Position numbers and translations under genes: made by a program. From assembly GCF_000025265.1 (NCBI RefSeq), contig NC_013739.1, positions 4,946,001 to 5,010,000 on the forward strand: 64,000 bases of DNA. The letters are read 5' to 3'. Positions 26,434 through 34,596 of this stretch are shown piece by piece (positions within the stretch are counted from its first letter, which is position 1; each line of letters begins with the position of its first letter). Below the pieces are notes generated by a model. The model made no database searches, was not told the DNA's origin, and saw only the letters and a program-made list of their open reading frames with translations. The DNA comes from Conexibacter woesei DSM 14684 (lineage in GTDB: Bacteria; Actinomycetota; Thermoleophilia; Solirubrobacterales; Solirubrobacteraceae).

Positions 26434-27060
26434 ATGCCGGACCGGCTCGTACGGGAGTTCCCCCTCTTCCCGCTCGGCATCGTCGCCCTCCCGGGCGAGA
26501 TCGTCCCGCTCCACATCTTCGAGGAGCGCTACAAGACGATGATGGAGCTGTGCCTCCAGCGCGGCACCGAGTTCGGCGTCGTCTGGCTCTCCGACGACGG
26601 CCTGCGACCGGTCGGCTGCGCGTGCGAGATCACCGAGGTGCTCGAACGGATGGACGACGGCAGGCTGAACCTGCTGGCGCGCGGGACGCGGCCGTTCCGG
26701 ATCGTCGAGCGCGAGGAGCGGCTGCCGTACCCTGCCGGGACGGTCGAGTTCCTCCACGACCGCGAGGACGTGCTCGACGGCGCCGCCGCCGCGCTCGCGC
26801 GCGAGACGTACGCGGAGCTGGTCGAGCGCGCGACCGACAGACGGCCTGACACGGCCGAGCTGTCGGAGATGGGCGCCTACGCGATGGCCGCGACGGTCGA
26901 CTTCGGCCACGACGCGAAGCAGGGCCTGCTCGACCTGCGCTCCGAGAACGCGCGGCTGCGGCTCGTCACGCGCCTCTTCCGCGCCGCGATGAAGCGGCTC
27001 GAGTTCGTCACGCGCGCCCAGGCACGCGCGAGATCGAACGGCAAGGTCCGCTTCACCTGA
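26434..27060 (+). CDS. LON substrate-binding-domain protein
   Basis: A 208-residue stand-alone LON N-terminal domain, without the AAA+ or protease parts of Lon. The opening FPLFPLGIVALPGEIVPLHIFEERY is the family signature, and VGCACEITEVLERMDDGRLNLLARG matches the second conserved block. Such proteins are common in actinobacteria and are thought to bind unfolded or specific proteins; no reaction is established. It is a single gene with its own leaderless-type start. Confidence 0.88.
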   Translation: MPDRLVREFPLFPLGIVALPGEIVPLHIFEERYKTMMELCLQRGTEFGVVWLSDDGLRPVGCACEITEVLERMDDGRLNLLARGTRPFRIVEREERLPYPAGTVEFLHDREDVLDGAAAALARETYAELVERATDRRPDTAELSEMGAYAMAATVDFGHDAKQGLLDLRSENARLRLVTRLFRAAMKRLEFVTRAQARARSNGKVRFT

Positions 27061-27084
27061 TTCTCGCCCGGGTACCACGGTCGC

Positions 27085-27366
27085 ATGGCCCCGGACATCA
27101 GAGACATCGACCGCAGCCCCGACGACGAGGCTGGCATCCACGCCCGCGAGCGGCTGCTCGACGACGAGCTGCGCAGGCTGAGACGCGAGTCCGACCGCGT
27201 CGGGCACGACATCGACGAGGCGCGCAAGGACTGGGAGCGCAAGCGCGCCGACCGCGGCGTGCCGGGCGCCCGTCCGCACGAGGACTCGCCCGGCGACCCG
27301 CTCAACGAGGTCGCGGGCAACTGGCGCGGCACCGCGCAGGCCGCCGAGGAGGGCGGGCAGGGCTGA
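27085..27366 (+). CDS. Small charged hypothetical protein
   Basis: A 93-residue, strongly charged protein with no membrane segment. Residues 18-55 (ERLLDDELRRLRRE and onward) are predicted to form a coiled-coil helix; the C terminus is glycine/proline-rich and probably disordered. I do not recognise the family. It starts 24 bases after the LON-domain gene and may be co-transcribed. The coding call rests on codon composition and position; a strong ribosome site is not evident. Confidence 0.6.
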   Translation: MAPDIRDIDRSPDDEAGIHARERLLDDELRRLRRESDRVGHDIDEARKDWERKRADRGVPGARPHEDSPGDPLNEVAGNWRGTAQAAEEGGQG

Positions 27367-27400
27367 CCGCCCGGGCGCGGCTCGCGCCCGCTCAGCGGTC
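27365..27400. terminator. Bidirectional hairpin between convergent genes
   Basis: CGGGCGCG-GCT-CGCGCCCG (27372-27390) forms a perfect 8-bp stem, extended by an outer pair GACCGC/GCGGTC. It sits exactly between the converging stops at 27366 and 27392, so it can serve both strands. No T-tract. Confidence 0.55.
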
Positions 27401-27805
27401 GAGCCCGCAGACCTCCTGCGCTGCTCTGCGGACGAACTGCACGAGCCGCCCGAGGTCGGGGTCGCGCACGCCGTCGGTGTCGCTGAACGTGATCTCGCCG
27501 TCGGCCGTCACGACGTCGTAGCGCAGCAGCGAGTTCGGCGCTCTCGGCAGCACGCGGCTCTGCTCCATCTCCGGCGCCAGCTCTCTGACGATGTCGCGCG
27601 CGTCGAGCAGCAGTCTCGGCCGCAGATCCTGCTCCTCCCCGCCGTCGCAGGTCGCGCTGCCGCCGCCGTTGACGACGAGGTCGACGCGCGCGTCCGGGAG
27701 CGAGCCGCTGCGTCTGACCGCGATCAGGTCCGAGTAGTCGCCGCCGCAGCCGGCGCCGGCCAGCGCCGCGACCGCGACCAGCGCGCTCAGCGCGAGCCGT
27801 CTCAT
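27392..27805 (-). CDS. Small lipoprotein, function unknown
   Basis: A 137-residue lipoprotein. The signal MRRLALSALVAVAALAGAGC ends in a clear lipobox with the lipidated cysteine at residue 20. The mature part has two further cysteines (ATCDGGEEQ and QEVCGLDR), which could form a disulfide, and ends with a conserved-looking helix (LVQFVRRAAQEV). The ATG overlaps the stop of the gamma-glutamyltransferase gene (ATGA), so the two are probably coupled. It would sit on the outer face of the cytoplasmic membrane. Family unrecognised. Confidence 0.8.
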   Translation of the reverse strand: MRRLALSALVAVAALAGAGCGGDYSDLIAVRRSGSLPDARVDLVVNGGGSATCDGGEEQDLRPRLLLDARDIVRELAPEMEQSRVLPRAPNSLLRYDVVTADGEITFSDTDGVRDPDLGRLVQFVRRAAQEVCGLDR

Positions 27806-29313
27806 GCGATGACCGCCGCTCCGCCGCGCCGCGGGTCGCCGCCGCCGGACAGGACGCCCGTCTCGGCGTCGCGCTCGACCGCCTGCACGCCGCCGAAGAA
27901 GAGGTTGCGCGCTCTGAAGCGGGCGATCGTGCGACCGGCCGCCTCCAGCGCCGCGGTCTCCGCGCCCGGCTCGGCGTAGACGATCCCGTCCTCGTAGTGC
28001 AGCCGTGGCGCCTGCACCGCCGCGTCGGCGGCGAGCCCGTGGTCGACGACCGCCACGATCGTCTGGAGGATCGCGGAGCGGATGCGGTTGGAGCCGGCGG
28101 AGCCGAGCACCAGCTCCGGTCGCCCGTCGCGCAGCACGACCGTCGGCGCCATCATGCTCGGCAGGCGGCGGCCGGGCGGGAAGCGGTGGAAGCCGAGCGG
28201 GTTGAGGTCCTGCTCGCCGAGCATGTTGTTGAGGTGGATGCCGGTGCCGGGCGCGATCAGGCCGGCGCCCTCGCCGTTGGAGCAGGTGACGCTGCACGCG
28301 CCGCCGTCGGCGTCGAGCACCGAGATGTGCGTCGTCGAGCCGAGTCTCGACGCGAGGAAGCGATCGAGGAAGCCGTCCTGCGCGAGCCCATCGAGGAACG
28401 CGGGCGTGCGCTCGTCCTGCGCGGCGCCCATCGCCGTTACGAGCTGCTCGGGGCTCGGCGAGCCGCACGTCCGCTCCAGCAGCGCCAGCGCGTACCCGAT
28501 CAGCGTGCCGCCGGCCGACGGCGGCGGGTTGGAGACGACCTCGCGCCCGCGGTAGGCGACGCGCACCGGCGTCCGCGTGACCGTCTCGTAGGCGGCCAGG
28601 TCGGCGCGCGTCAGCAGGCCGCCCTGCTCTCCCAGCAGCGCCGTCACGGCGGCGGCGATCTCGCCCTCGTAGAACGGCCGCGCGCCCTCCTGTGCCAACA
28701 GCTCCAGCGTCGCCGCCAGCTCCGGCTGCACGACCGCGTCGCCCTCGCGCAGCAGCCGCCCTCCGGGCGCGAAGATCTCCTCGCACTCCGGCGTCAGGCG
28801 GCATATCCCCTCGAGGATCTCGACGATGTACGCCTGCTCGGCGCTGAGCGGCACGCCGTCGCGCGCGAGCGCAGCCGCGGGCGCGGCCAGCTCGGTCAGC
28901 GGCAGCCGCCCGAAGCGCTCCGCCGCGTCGCAGATCCCGCGCGGCATGCCGTACGTGCCGACGGCGGCGGCGCCGGCATTGAAGACCTGCACCGCGTCGC
29001 CGAACGAGACGCTGACCGGCACCAGCTCGGCGCGCGCGGCGTGGTCGGCACCGCGGCCCGGCACCTCGACGAAGAAGTCGAGCAGCTGCGGGCTGCCGTG
29101 CGGCGGCACGACGAGCATGTAGCCGCCGGCGCCGAGGCCGGTCAGCAGCGGCTCGGCCGCGAACGACGTCAGCATCGCCGCCAGCGCGGCGTCGACGGCG
29201 TTGCCGCCGTCCCGCAGGGCGTCGGCGCCGGCCGCGGCGCTCAGGGGATGGCCCGCGGCGACGACGCCGCGCGAGCCGCGCGAGGAGTCCTTCCCGGCCG
29301 TGGTCGTGGTCAC
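27802..29313 (-). CDS. ggt: Gamma-glutamyltransferase family hydrolase
   Basis: A 503-residue Ntn-hydrolase proenzyme. VVAAGHPLSAAAGADALRDG and GNAVDAALAAMLTSFAAEP open the large subunit. The autocleavage and catalytic threonine is in STTHISVLDADG at about residue 330, followed by the GEGAGLIAPGTGIHLNNML block and PSMMAPTVV. It should cleave gamma-glutamyl bonds of glutathione-like compounds or related acyl amides. Unlike many GGTs it has no signal peptide, so it is probably cytosolic. A lipoprotein gene overlaps its 3' end. Acylase activity is an alternative. Confidence 0.9.
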   Translation of the reverse strand: MTTTTAGKDSSRGSRGVVAAGHPLSAAAGADALRDGGNAVDAALAAMLTSFAAEPLLTGLGAGGYMLVVPPHGSPQLLDFFVEVPGRGADHAARAELVPVSVSFGDAVQVFNAGAAAVGTYGMPRGICDAAERFGRLPLTELAAPAAALARDGVPLSAEQAYIVEILEGICRLTPECEEIFAPGGRLLREGDAVVQPELAATLELLAQEGARPFYEGEIAAAVTALLGEQGGLLTRADLAAYETVTRTPVRVAYRGREVVSNPPPSAGGTLIGYALALLERTCGSPSPEQLVTAMGAAQDERTPAFLDGLAQDGFLDRFLASRLGSTTHISVLDADGGACSVTCSNGEGAGLIAPGTGIHLNNMLGEQDLNPLGFHRFPPGRRLPSMMAPTVVLRDGRPELVLGSAGSNRIRSAILQTIVAVVDHGLAADAAVQAPRLHYEDGIVYAEPGAETAALEAAGRTIARFRARNLFFGGVQAVERDAETGVLSGGGDPRRGGAAVIA

Positions 29314-29347
29314 GGCCGGGAGGATGCCATCTGTGGCGGGTCCGGCG

Positions 29348-30910
29348 CTAGCGGTGAGGGATGAACTCGGGCACGTCGAGCTCGCCGCGGTCGCGCGAGC
29401 GCTCGCGCGACGGCGACGGCGACGGCGTCGACACCGGTGCGCGCTCGCGACGCGGCTCGCTGACGCGCGCCGCCCGCACCTCGCCGGCCGGGTCGGCCGC
29501 GAAGCGCCCGCGGTACTCGTCGCGCGGCTTGCCGATGTCGGCGCCGCGCTCCTCGCGCGCCGGGCGCTGCGCGCGCGGCTCGCCGTAGCCGGTCGCGACC
29601 ACCGTCACCCACACCTGGTCGTCGAGCTTCTCGTCGACCATCGCGCCGAAGATGATGTTCGCGTCCGGATGGGCCGCTTCAGACACTGCCTTGGCGGCCT
29701 CGTTGACCTCCCACAGCGACAGGTCGCGCCCGCCGGTGATCGACAGCAGGATCGAGCGCGCGCCCTCCATGCTGGTCTCCAGCAGCGGCGAGGCGACGGC
29801 CTGCTCGGCGGCGTCGATCGCGCGCCGCTCGCCCGTCCCCATGCCGATCCCGAGCAGCGCGTTGCCGGCGTCGGCCATGATCGTCCGCACGTCGGCGAAG
29901 TCGAGGTTGATCAGCCCCGGCAGCGTGACGAGGTCCGAGATGCCCTGGACGCCCTGGCGCAGCACGTCGTCGGCGACGCGGAACGCCTCGACCATCGACG
30001 TGCCGCGGTCGAGCACCGACAGCAGCCGGTTGTTCGGCACGACGATCAGCGTGTCGACCTCGGCGGCGAGCGCCTCGACGCCCTCGTCGGCCTGCTCTCT
30101 GCGGCGCGTGCCCTCGAAGCCGAACGGCTTCGTGACGATGCCGACGGTCAGCGCGCCCAGCTCGCGCGCGATCCGCGCGACGACCGGAGCGGCGCCGGTG
30201 CCGGTGCCGCCGCCCTCGCCGGCGGTGATGAAGATCATGTCGGAGCCCTTGAGGAGCGCCTTGATCTTGTCGTACTCCTCCATCGCCGCCTGGCGACCGA
30301 GCGACGGGTCCGAGCCGGAGCCGAGCCCGCGCGTGACGTTCGCGCCGATGTGGAGGGTCAGGTGCGCGGCCGACTGCTGCAGCGACTGCAGGTCGGTGTT
30401 GACGGCGAGGAACTCGACGCCGTTGACCTCGGCCTCGACCATCCGGTTGACGGCGTTGACGCCGCCGCCGCCGACGCCGACGACGCGCAGCACCGGGCCG
30501 CTCGCGCGGCTCGCGCTGTACGCGCCGGACGGCAGGCCCTGCCCGTCCTCACCGCGCGCGTAGACGTCACGCGGCGGCTGCGAGGAGACCGGCTCCATGA
30601 TGTTCTCGGGGATGTCGGCGGAGAATGCCTGACGCAGCCGCTCCTGCGGCGACGGCGGCACGACCGGCTCCTCGACGGGCGGCGGCACGACGTCGCTGCG
30701 CAGCGACGGATGCGGGCGCTCCTCGACGGGCGCGGGCTCAGCGGGCTCGGCGGGAGCGGACGGGGTCGCGGCGGCCGCCGGCGTGGCCGGCTCCGTCGCG
30801 CGCTGCTCCGGCGCAGCGGCCGGAGTCCCCTCGACGCCCTCTTCCTCCGTTCTCCGGAAGAGTGCCGCGAGGGGGCCTTCCCTCATGCTCGCGCGTCTAC
30901 TTGCCGCCAT
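29348..30910 (-). CDS. ftsZ: FtsZ with long N-terminal extension
   Basis: A 520-residue tubulin-like GTPase. The core starts near residue 139 with LRVVGVGGGGVNAVNRM, has the tubulin signature GEGGGTGTGAAPVV, and the catalytic T7 loop NLDFADVRTIM. The C-terminal tail ends GELDVPEFIPHR, a normal FtsZ interaction peptide, so it should join the division ring. Most FtsZ proteins have only 10-30 residues before the core; this one has about 138, rich in Pro, Ala and Glu. The start at 30910 is backed by AAGGAGG 9 bases upstream, inside the ParA gene, which it overlaps by 14 bases. ATG 30886 is an alternative and leaves the extension nearly intact. No dcw-cluster gene is nearby. Confidence 0.92.
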   Translation of the reverse strand: MAASRRASMREGPLAALFRRTEEEGVEGTPAAAPEQRATEPATPAAAATPSAPAEPAEPAPVEERPHPSLRSDVVPPPVEEPVVPPSPQERLRQAFSADIPENIMEPVSSQPPRDVYARGEDGQGLPSGAYSASRASGPVLRVVGVGGGGVNAVNRMVEAEVNGVEFLAVNTDLQSLQQSAAHLTLHIGANVTRGLGSGSDPSLGRQAAMEEYDKIKALLKGSDMIFITAGEGGGTGTGAAPVVARIARELGALTVGIVTKPFGFEGTRRREQADEGVEALAAEVDTLIVVPNNRLLSVLDRGTSMVEAFRVADDVLRQGVQGISDLVTLPGLINLDFADVRTIMADAGNALLGIGMGTGERRAIDAAEQAVASPLLETSMEGARSILLSITGGRDLSLWEVNEAAKAVSEAAHPDANIIFGAMVDEKLDDQVWVTVVATGYGEPRAQRPAREERGADIGKPRDEYRGRFAADPAGEVRAARVSEPRRERAPVSTPSPSPSRERSRDRGELDVPEFIPHR

Positions 30911-31664
30911 TGTCGAGGACCTCCTTCGCGAGCTGCCGATAGGCGTGGGCCGCCATGCCGTCAGGCTCGTACTTCAGCACGGACATGCCCTGCACGGGCG
31001 CCTCGGCGAAACGGACCGTCTTGCGGATCCGCGACGCGAACACACGCTCGCCGAAGTTCTCCTCGAGCAGCTCGATCGCCTCCTTGGCATGGAGGGTCCG
31101 GGTGTCGACGAGCGTCGGCAGGATGCCTTCGATGTCGACGTCGGGATTGAGGTTCTCGCGGATCATCTTGAGCGTGTTCTGGAGCTGGAGAAGCCCCCGC
31201 ATCGACAGATACTCGCACTGCACGGGGACGATCACCTTGTCAGCGGCCGTCAGAGCGTTGATCGTCAGCAGCCCGAGGCTGGGCGGCGTGTCGATGAAGA
31301 TGAAGTCGTAGTCGTCCTTGATCTCACGAAACGCCTTCTCCAGCGAGCGTTCGCGGCCGATCTGCGTCGACATCGCGATCTCGGCGCCGGCGAGGTCGAT
31401 CGACGCGCACGCGACGTCGATCTCGCGGCGGCGGATGACCTGGCGGATCGAGGTGTGATGGACGAGCACGTCGTACATCGACGTCTCGACCGTGTCGGGG
31501 TCGATGCCCTGGGACATCGTCAGATTGCCCTGCGGGTCCATGTCGCAGCAGAGCACGCGATGGCCCTCTTCGGAGAAGGCCACGGCGAGGTTGAGCGTCG
31601 TGGTGGTCTTCGCGACGCCGCCCTTCTGATTGGCGAAGGCGATGACCTTGGCCGTGCCGGTCAC
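30897..31664 (-). CDS. ParA/Soj-family ATPase
   Basis: A 255-residue deviant Walker A ATPase. KGGVAKTTTTLNLAVA gives the signature lysine, followed by CCDMDPQGNLT and IFIDTPPSLGLLTINAL. It starts at GTG 31664 with GGAG 7 bases upstream. Chromosomal ParA works with ParB to segregate origins, but no parB or parS cluster is adjacent. Instead ftsZ follows with overlapping reading frames and its ribosome site inside this gene. This suggests a role in placing the division ring or cargo, as for MinD- or orphan-ParA-like positioning systems; that is inference. Confidence 0.92.
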   Translation of the reverse strand: MTGTAKVIAFANQKGGVAKTTTTLNLAVAFSEEGHRVLCCDMDPQGNLTMSQGIDPDTVETSMYDVLVHHTSIRQVIRRREIDVACASIDLAGAEIAMSTQIGRERSLEKAFREIKDDYDFIFIDTPPSLGLLTINALTAADKVIVPVQCEYLSMRGLLQLQNTLKMIRENLNPDVDIEGILPTLVDTRTLHAKEAIELLEENFGERVFASRIRKTVRFAEAPVQGMSVLKYEPDGMAAHAYRQLAKEVLDNGGK

Positions 31665-31753
31665 TGGTGACTCCGATGCGTCGGGAAACCCATACGCGCC
31701 TCTATTCGCAGTCAGGCCGGGCTTTCCTCCTCCGCGCGAAGGTCTAGGCTGAC

Positions 31754-32698
31754 GTGCGCGTGCCCGGTCTCGCCGACAAGCGCCTGCTCTACGTCACCGG
31801 AAAGGGGGGCGTCGGCAAGTCGACCGTTGCGATCGCCCTCGGGATCGCCGCCGCGCGGCGCGGGCTGCGCACGATCGTCGCGGAGCTGACGGGGCAGGAC
31901 CGCGCGGCGGTCGCGTTCGGTCACGCGGACGGCTCCAGCGGCGCGCGCGAGCTGCAGCTGGAGGAGAACCTGTTCGCGATCTCGATCGAGCCGCAGCACG
32001 CGCTGGAGGAGTACCTCGTCCAGCGCGCCGGGCCGTTCGGCGACCTGCTCGCCGGCTCGCGCACCTTCCACGGCTTCGTCTCCGCGACGCCGGGGATGCG
32101 CGAGCTGCTCGCGCTCGGGAAGGCATGGGAGCTGGCGCAGCCGCAGCGCCGCACGCCCGGCGGCGAGCCGTACGACCTCGTGATCGTCGACGCCGCCGCG
32201 ACCGGCCACGGCGTCGGCGCGCTGAAGACCCCGCGCACGTTCGCCGAGATCGCGAAGGTCGGCCCGATCGCCAGCCAGGGCCGCGCGCTCGACGAGAGCT
32301 TCACCGACCCGTCGTTCACCGGCGTCGTCGCCGTCGCGCTGGCGGAGGAGATGCCGGTCAACGAGACGCTGTCGCTCCAGCAGCGGCTGCGCGACGAGCT
32401 GGGGATCGAGCTGGCGCAGACGATCGTCAACGCGCTCGTGCCCGACCGGCTCGGGCCGCGGCAGGCGGCGACCGTCGCCCGCGCCGCCGAGCAGGCCGGC
32501 GGCGCGAGCCCGCTCGTGCGCGTGGCGCTGGAGTCGGCGCGCTCCGAGCACGTCCGCGCACGCGCCCAGCGGGCGCAGGTGCAGCGGCTCGCGCTCGGGC
32601 TCGCGAGCGACCCGCTGGAGCTGCCGTACCTGTTCGCGCCGTCGGTCGACCGCGACGGGCTCGACGCGCTCGCGACGCACCTGGACGTGCTGCTGTGA
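31754..32698 (+). CDS. ArsA/Get3-like ATPase, subunit 1
   Basis: A 314-residue P-loop ATPase with GKGGVGKS at residues 16-23, VIVDAAATGHGVGALKTPR as the switch II region, and no ArsA duplication. It starts at GTG 31754 and its stop overlaps the next ArsA-like gene (GTGA). Tandem ArsA-like genes of this kind are widespread in actinobacteria (Rv3679-Rv3680 in Mycobacterium) and act as a hetero-oligomer; they are not arsenite pumps. The typical Get3 CxxC zinc pair is not seen. It is divergent from parA. Confidence 0.88.
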   Translation: MRVPGLADKRLLYVTGKGGVGKSTVAIALGIAAARRGLRTIVAELTGQDRAAVAFGHADGSSGARELQLEENLFAISIEPQHALEEYLVQRAGPFGDLLAGSRTFHGFVSATPGMRELLALGKAWELAQPQRRTPGGEPYDLVIVDAAATGHGVGALKTPRTFAEIAKVGPIASQGRALDESFTDPSFTGVVAVALAEEMPVNETLSLQQRLRDELGIELAQTIVNALVPDRLGPRQAATVARAAEQAGGASPLVRVALESARSEHVRARAQRAQVQRLALGLASDPLELPYLFAPSVDRDGLDALATHLDVLL

Positions 32699-33861
32699 CG
32701 GGCGTCGCCGCGCTGCTCGACGGCACGCGCGTCTGCATCTGCGGCGGCTCGGGCGGCGTCGGCAAGACGACGACGTCGGCCGCGATCGCGACCGGGATGG
32801 CGGCGCGCGGGCTGAAGGTCTGCGTCGTCACGATCGATCCGGCGCAGCGGCTCGCGAACGCGCTCGGGCTCGACGCGCTCGGCAACGAGCCGCACCGTGT
32901 CGAGCCGGCCGCGTTCGCCGCCGCCGGCCTCCCGCTCGACGGCGAGCTGTGGGCGCTCCAGCTCGACGCCAAGCGCACCTTCGACGACCTGATCGAGCGG
33001 CTCGCGCCCGACGACCGCACGCGCGAGGAGATCCTCGCCAACCGCATCTACCGCGAGCTGTCCGGCGCCGTCGCGGGCTCGCAGGAGTTCACCGCGATCG
33101 CGAAGCTGCACGACCTCGCGGCGAGCGGCGAGTTCGACCTGCTCGTGCTCGACACGCCGCCGTCGCGCAACGCGCTCGACTTCCTCGACGCCCCCGACCG
33201 GCTGACGCAGTTCTTCGAGGGCCGCGCGCTGCAGGCGCTGCTGAGGCCGTCCGGCGTCGGGATGAAGCTGCTCGGCCGCGGGACCGGCGTCGCGCTGAGC
33301 GTGCTCAAGCGGATCACCGGCGTCGACCTGCTGACCGACCTGTCGACCTTCTTCCGCCTGCTCGGCGGGCTGCTGGAGGGCTTCAGAGCGCGCGCCGCGC
33401 AGGTCGACGCGCTGCTGCACGACCCGGCGACGCGCTTCCTGCTCGTCACGTCGCCCGAGCGCGAGCCGATCGACGAGGCGATCTACTTCCACCGCAAGCT
33501 GAAGTCGGCGCGGATGGGCTTCGGCGGCGCGATCGTCAACCGCGTCCACGACGACCACCTCGGCGAGCAGGACGGCGGCGACCTCGCCGCTCGGCTGGTC
33601 GCCGAGGCCGGCATCTCCGGCGCGCTCGCGCGCCGCGTCGCCGACTGCTTCGCCGACGAGCACGCGCTCGCCGTGCGCGACCGCGAGAACGTCGCGCACC
33701 TCGCCGAGCGGCTCGGCGCCGGCGTCCCGCTGCTGCTCGTCCCGCACCTCGACGAGGACGTCCACGACGCCGGCGGGCTGGTGCGGATCCACCGCTTCCT
33801 GTTCGACGTCGACGCAGGCGCCGGCGCGGGCGCCGGCGCCGCTCAGGAGCCGCGGCGGTAG
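32695..33861 (+). CDS. ArsA/Get3-like ATPase, subunit 2
   Basis: A 388-residue partner of the preceding ATPase, beginning at GTG 32695. It has GSGGVGKTTTSAA at residues 18-30, VVTIDPAQRLANALG, the switch region LVLDTPPSRNALDFLDAP, and an insert of hydrophobic residues between about 200 and 225 (LLGRGTGVALSVLKRI), which in Get3-like proteins lines a client groove. The C terminus ends in a short Ala-Gly repeat. The pair resembles Rv3680/Rv3679 (order may differ). It overlaps the convergent TRIC-like gene by 19 bases. Confidence 0.88.
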   Translation: MTGVAALLDGTRVCICGGSGGVGKTTTSAAIATGMAARGLKVCVVTIDPAQRLANALGLDALGNEPHRVEPAAFAAAGLPLDGELWALQLDAKRTFDDLIERLAPDDRTREEILANRIYRELSGAVAGSQEFTAIAKLHDLAASGEFDLLVLDTPPSRNALDFLDAPDRLTQFFEGRALQALLRPSGVGMKLLGRGTGVALSVLKRITGVDLLTDLSTFFRLLGGLLEGFRARAAQVDALLHDPATRFLLVTSPEREPIDEAIYFHRKLKSARMGFGGAIVNRVHDDHLGEQDGGDLAARLVAEAGISGALARRVADCFADEHALAVRDRENVAHLAERLGAGVPLLLVPHLDEDVHDAGGLVRIHRFLFDVDAGAGAGAGAAQEPRR

Positions 33862-34580
33862 CGCCGCCTGCGGCGCGCGCGCTCCTCCGTCTCGCCCTCG
33901 CCGCGCGCTCTGCGGACCGTCTGCAGGCGCGCGAGCAGCGCCTCGTCGGCCGCGATCGCGGTCGGCGCCGTCCAGCCCCGTCGCCACGCGCCGATCCGCG
34001 TCGCGAACGTGACCGCCGTGCCGGCGACGACGGCGATCGTCAGCGACACGTCGAGTCTGTCGAGCCCGACGAAGACGAGCACGCCCGCGAGCGCCGCGAT
34101 CGCGTACAGCTCGCCCTTCTCGAAGACCTCCGGGGTGCGGCCGGTGAGGACGTCGCGCAGCGCGCCGCCGCCGATCGTGGTGATCAGGCCGAGCAGGATC
34201 GCCGGCAGCAGCTCGAGCCCGTTCGCGATCGCCTTCTCCGCGCCGACGATGCCGTAGAGGCCGAGCAGGAGCGCGTCGGCGATCAGCACGACCGCGCCCA
34301 TCCGTTGCAGCGTGCCGGCGAAGAAGAAGACGAGCGTCGCGCCGCCGAGCGCGGTCGCGAGGTACCAGGGATTGTCGAGCGCGACCGGCAGCTGGTTGAG
34401 CAGCACGTCGCGCAGCATGCTGCCGCCGATCCCGGTCGCGATCGCGAGCGAGACGACCCCGGCGACGTCGTAGCCGCGCACGACCGCGACGAGCCCGCCG
34501 CTGATCGCGCCGACGAAGACGACGAGCAGGTCGAGCGCCAGCGGCGTCTGGACGATCTCCACGCGCAGGAGCGTAGTCAT
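33843..34580 (-). CDS. TRIC-type cation channel (UPF0126) membrane protein
   Basis: A 245-residue integral membrane protein made of two similar halves, each with a glycine-rich kinked helix: TGIGGSMLRDVLLNQLP and TIGGGALRDVLTGRTP. This internal duplication and the GG(S/A)-LRDVL motif are diagnostic of the UPF0126/TRIC family, whose members form trimeric monovalent-cation channels. About seven hydrophobic segments are present, then a basic cytosolic tail of about 50 residues (ending RRRRRYRRGS), longer than usual. It is divergent from the adenylate cyclase gene with 16 bases between starts. Confidence 0.9.
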   Translation of the reverse strand: MTTLLRVEIVQTPLALDLLVVFVGAISGGLVAVVRGYDVAGVVSLAIATGIGGSMLRDVLLNQLPVALDNPWYLATALGGATLVFFFAGTLQRMGAVVLIADALLLGLYGIVGAEKAIANGLELLPAILLGLITTIGGGALRDVLTGRTPEVFEKGELYAIAALAGVLVFVGLDRLDVSLTIAVVAGTAVTFATRIGAWRRGWTAPTAIAADEALLARLQTVRRARGEGETEERARRRRRYRRGS

Positions 34581-34596
34581 TAGTCTGCGAGGCCGG

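Noticed and set aside
30897-31664. ParA gene as a sign of an integrated plasmid partition system
   Set aside because: No parB, replication or mobility gene is present, and the partner gene is a normal FtsZ with a C-terminal interaction peptide, not TubZ.
31754-33861. ArsA-like pair as an arsenite pump
   Set aside because: There is no ArsB, ArsR or ArsC nearby and each gene encodes a single ATPase domain; the pair matches the widespread actinobacterial Get3-like genes.
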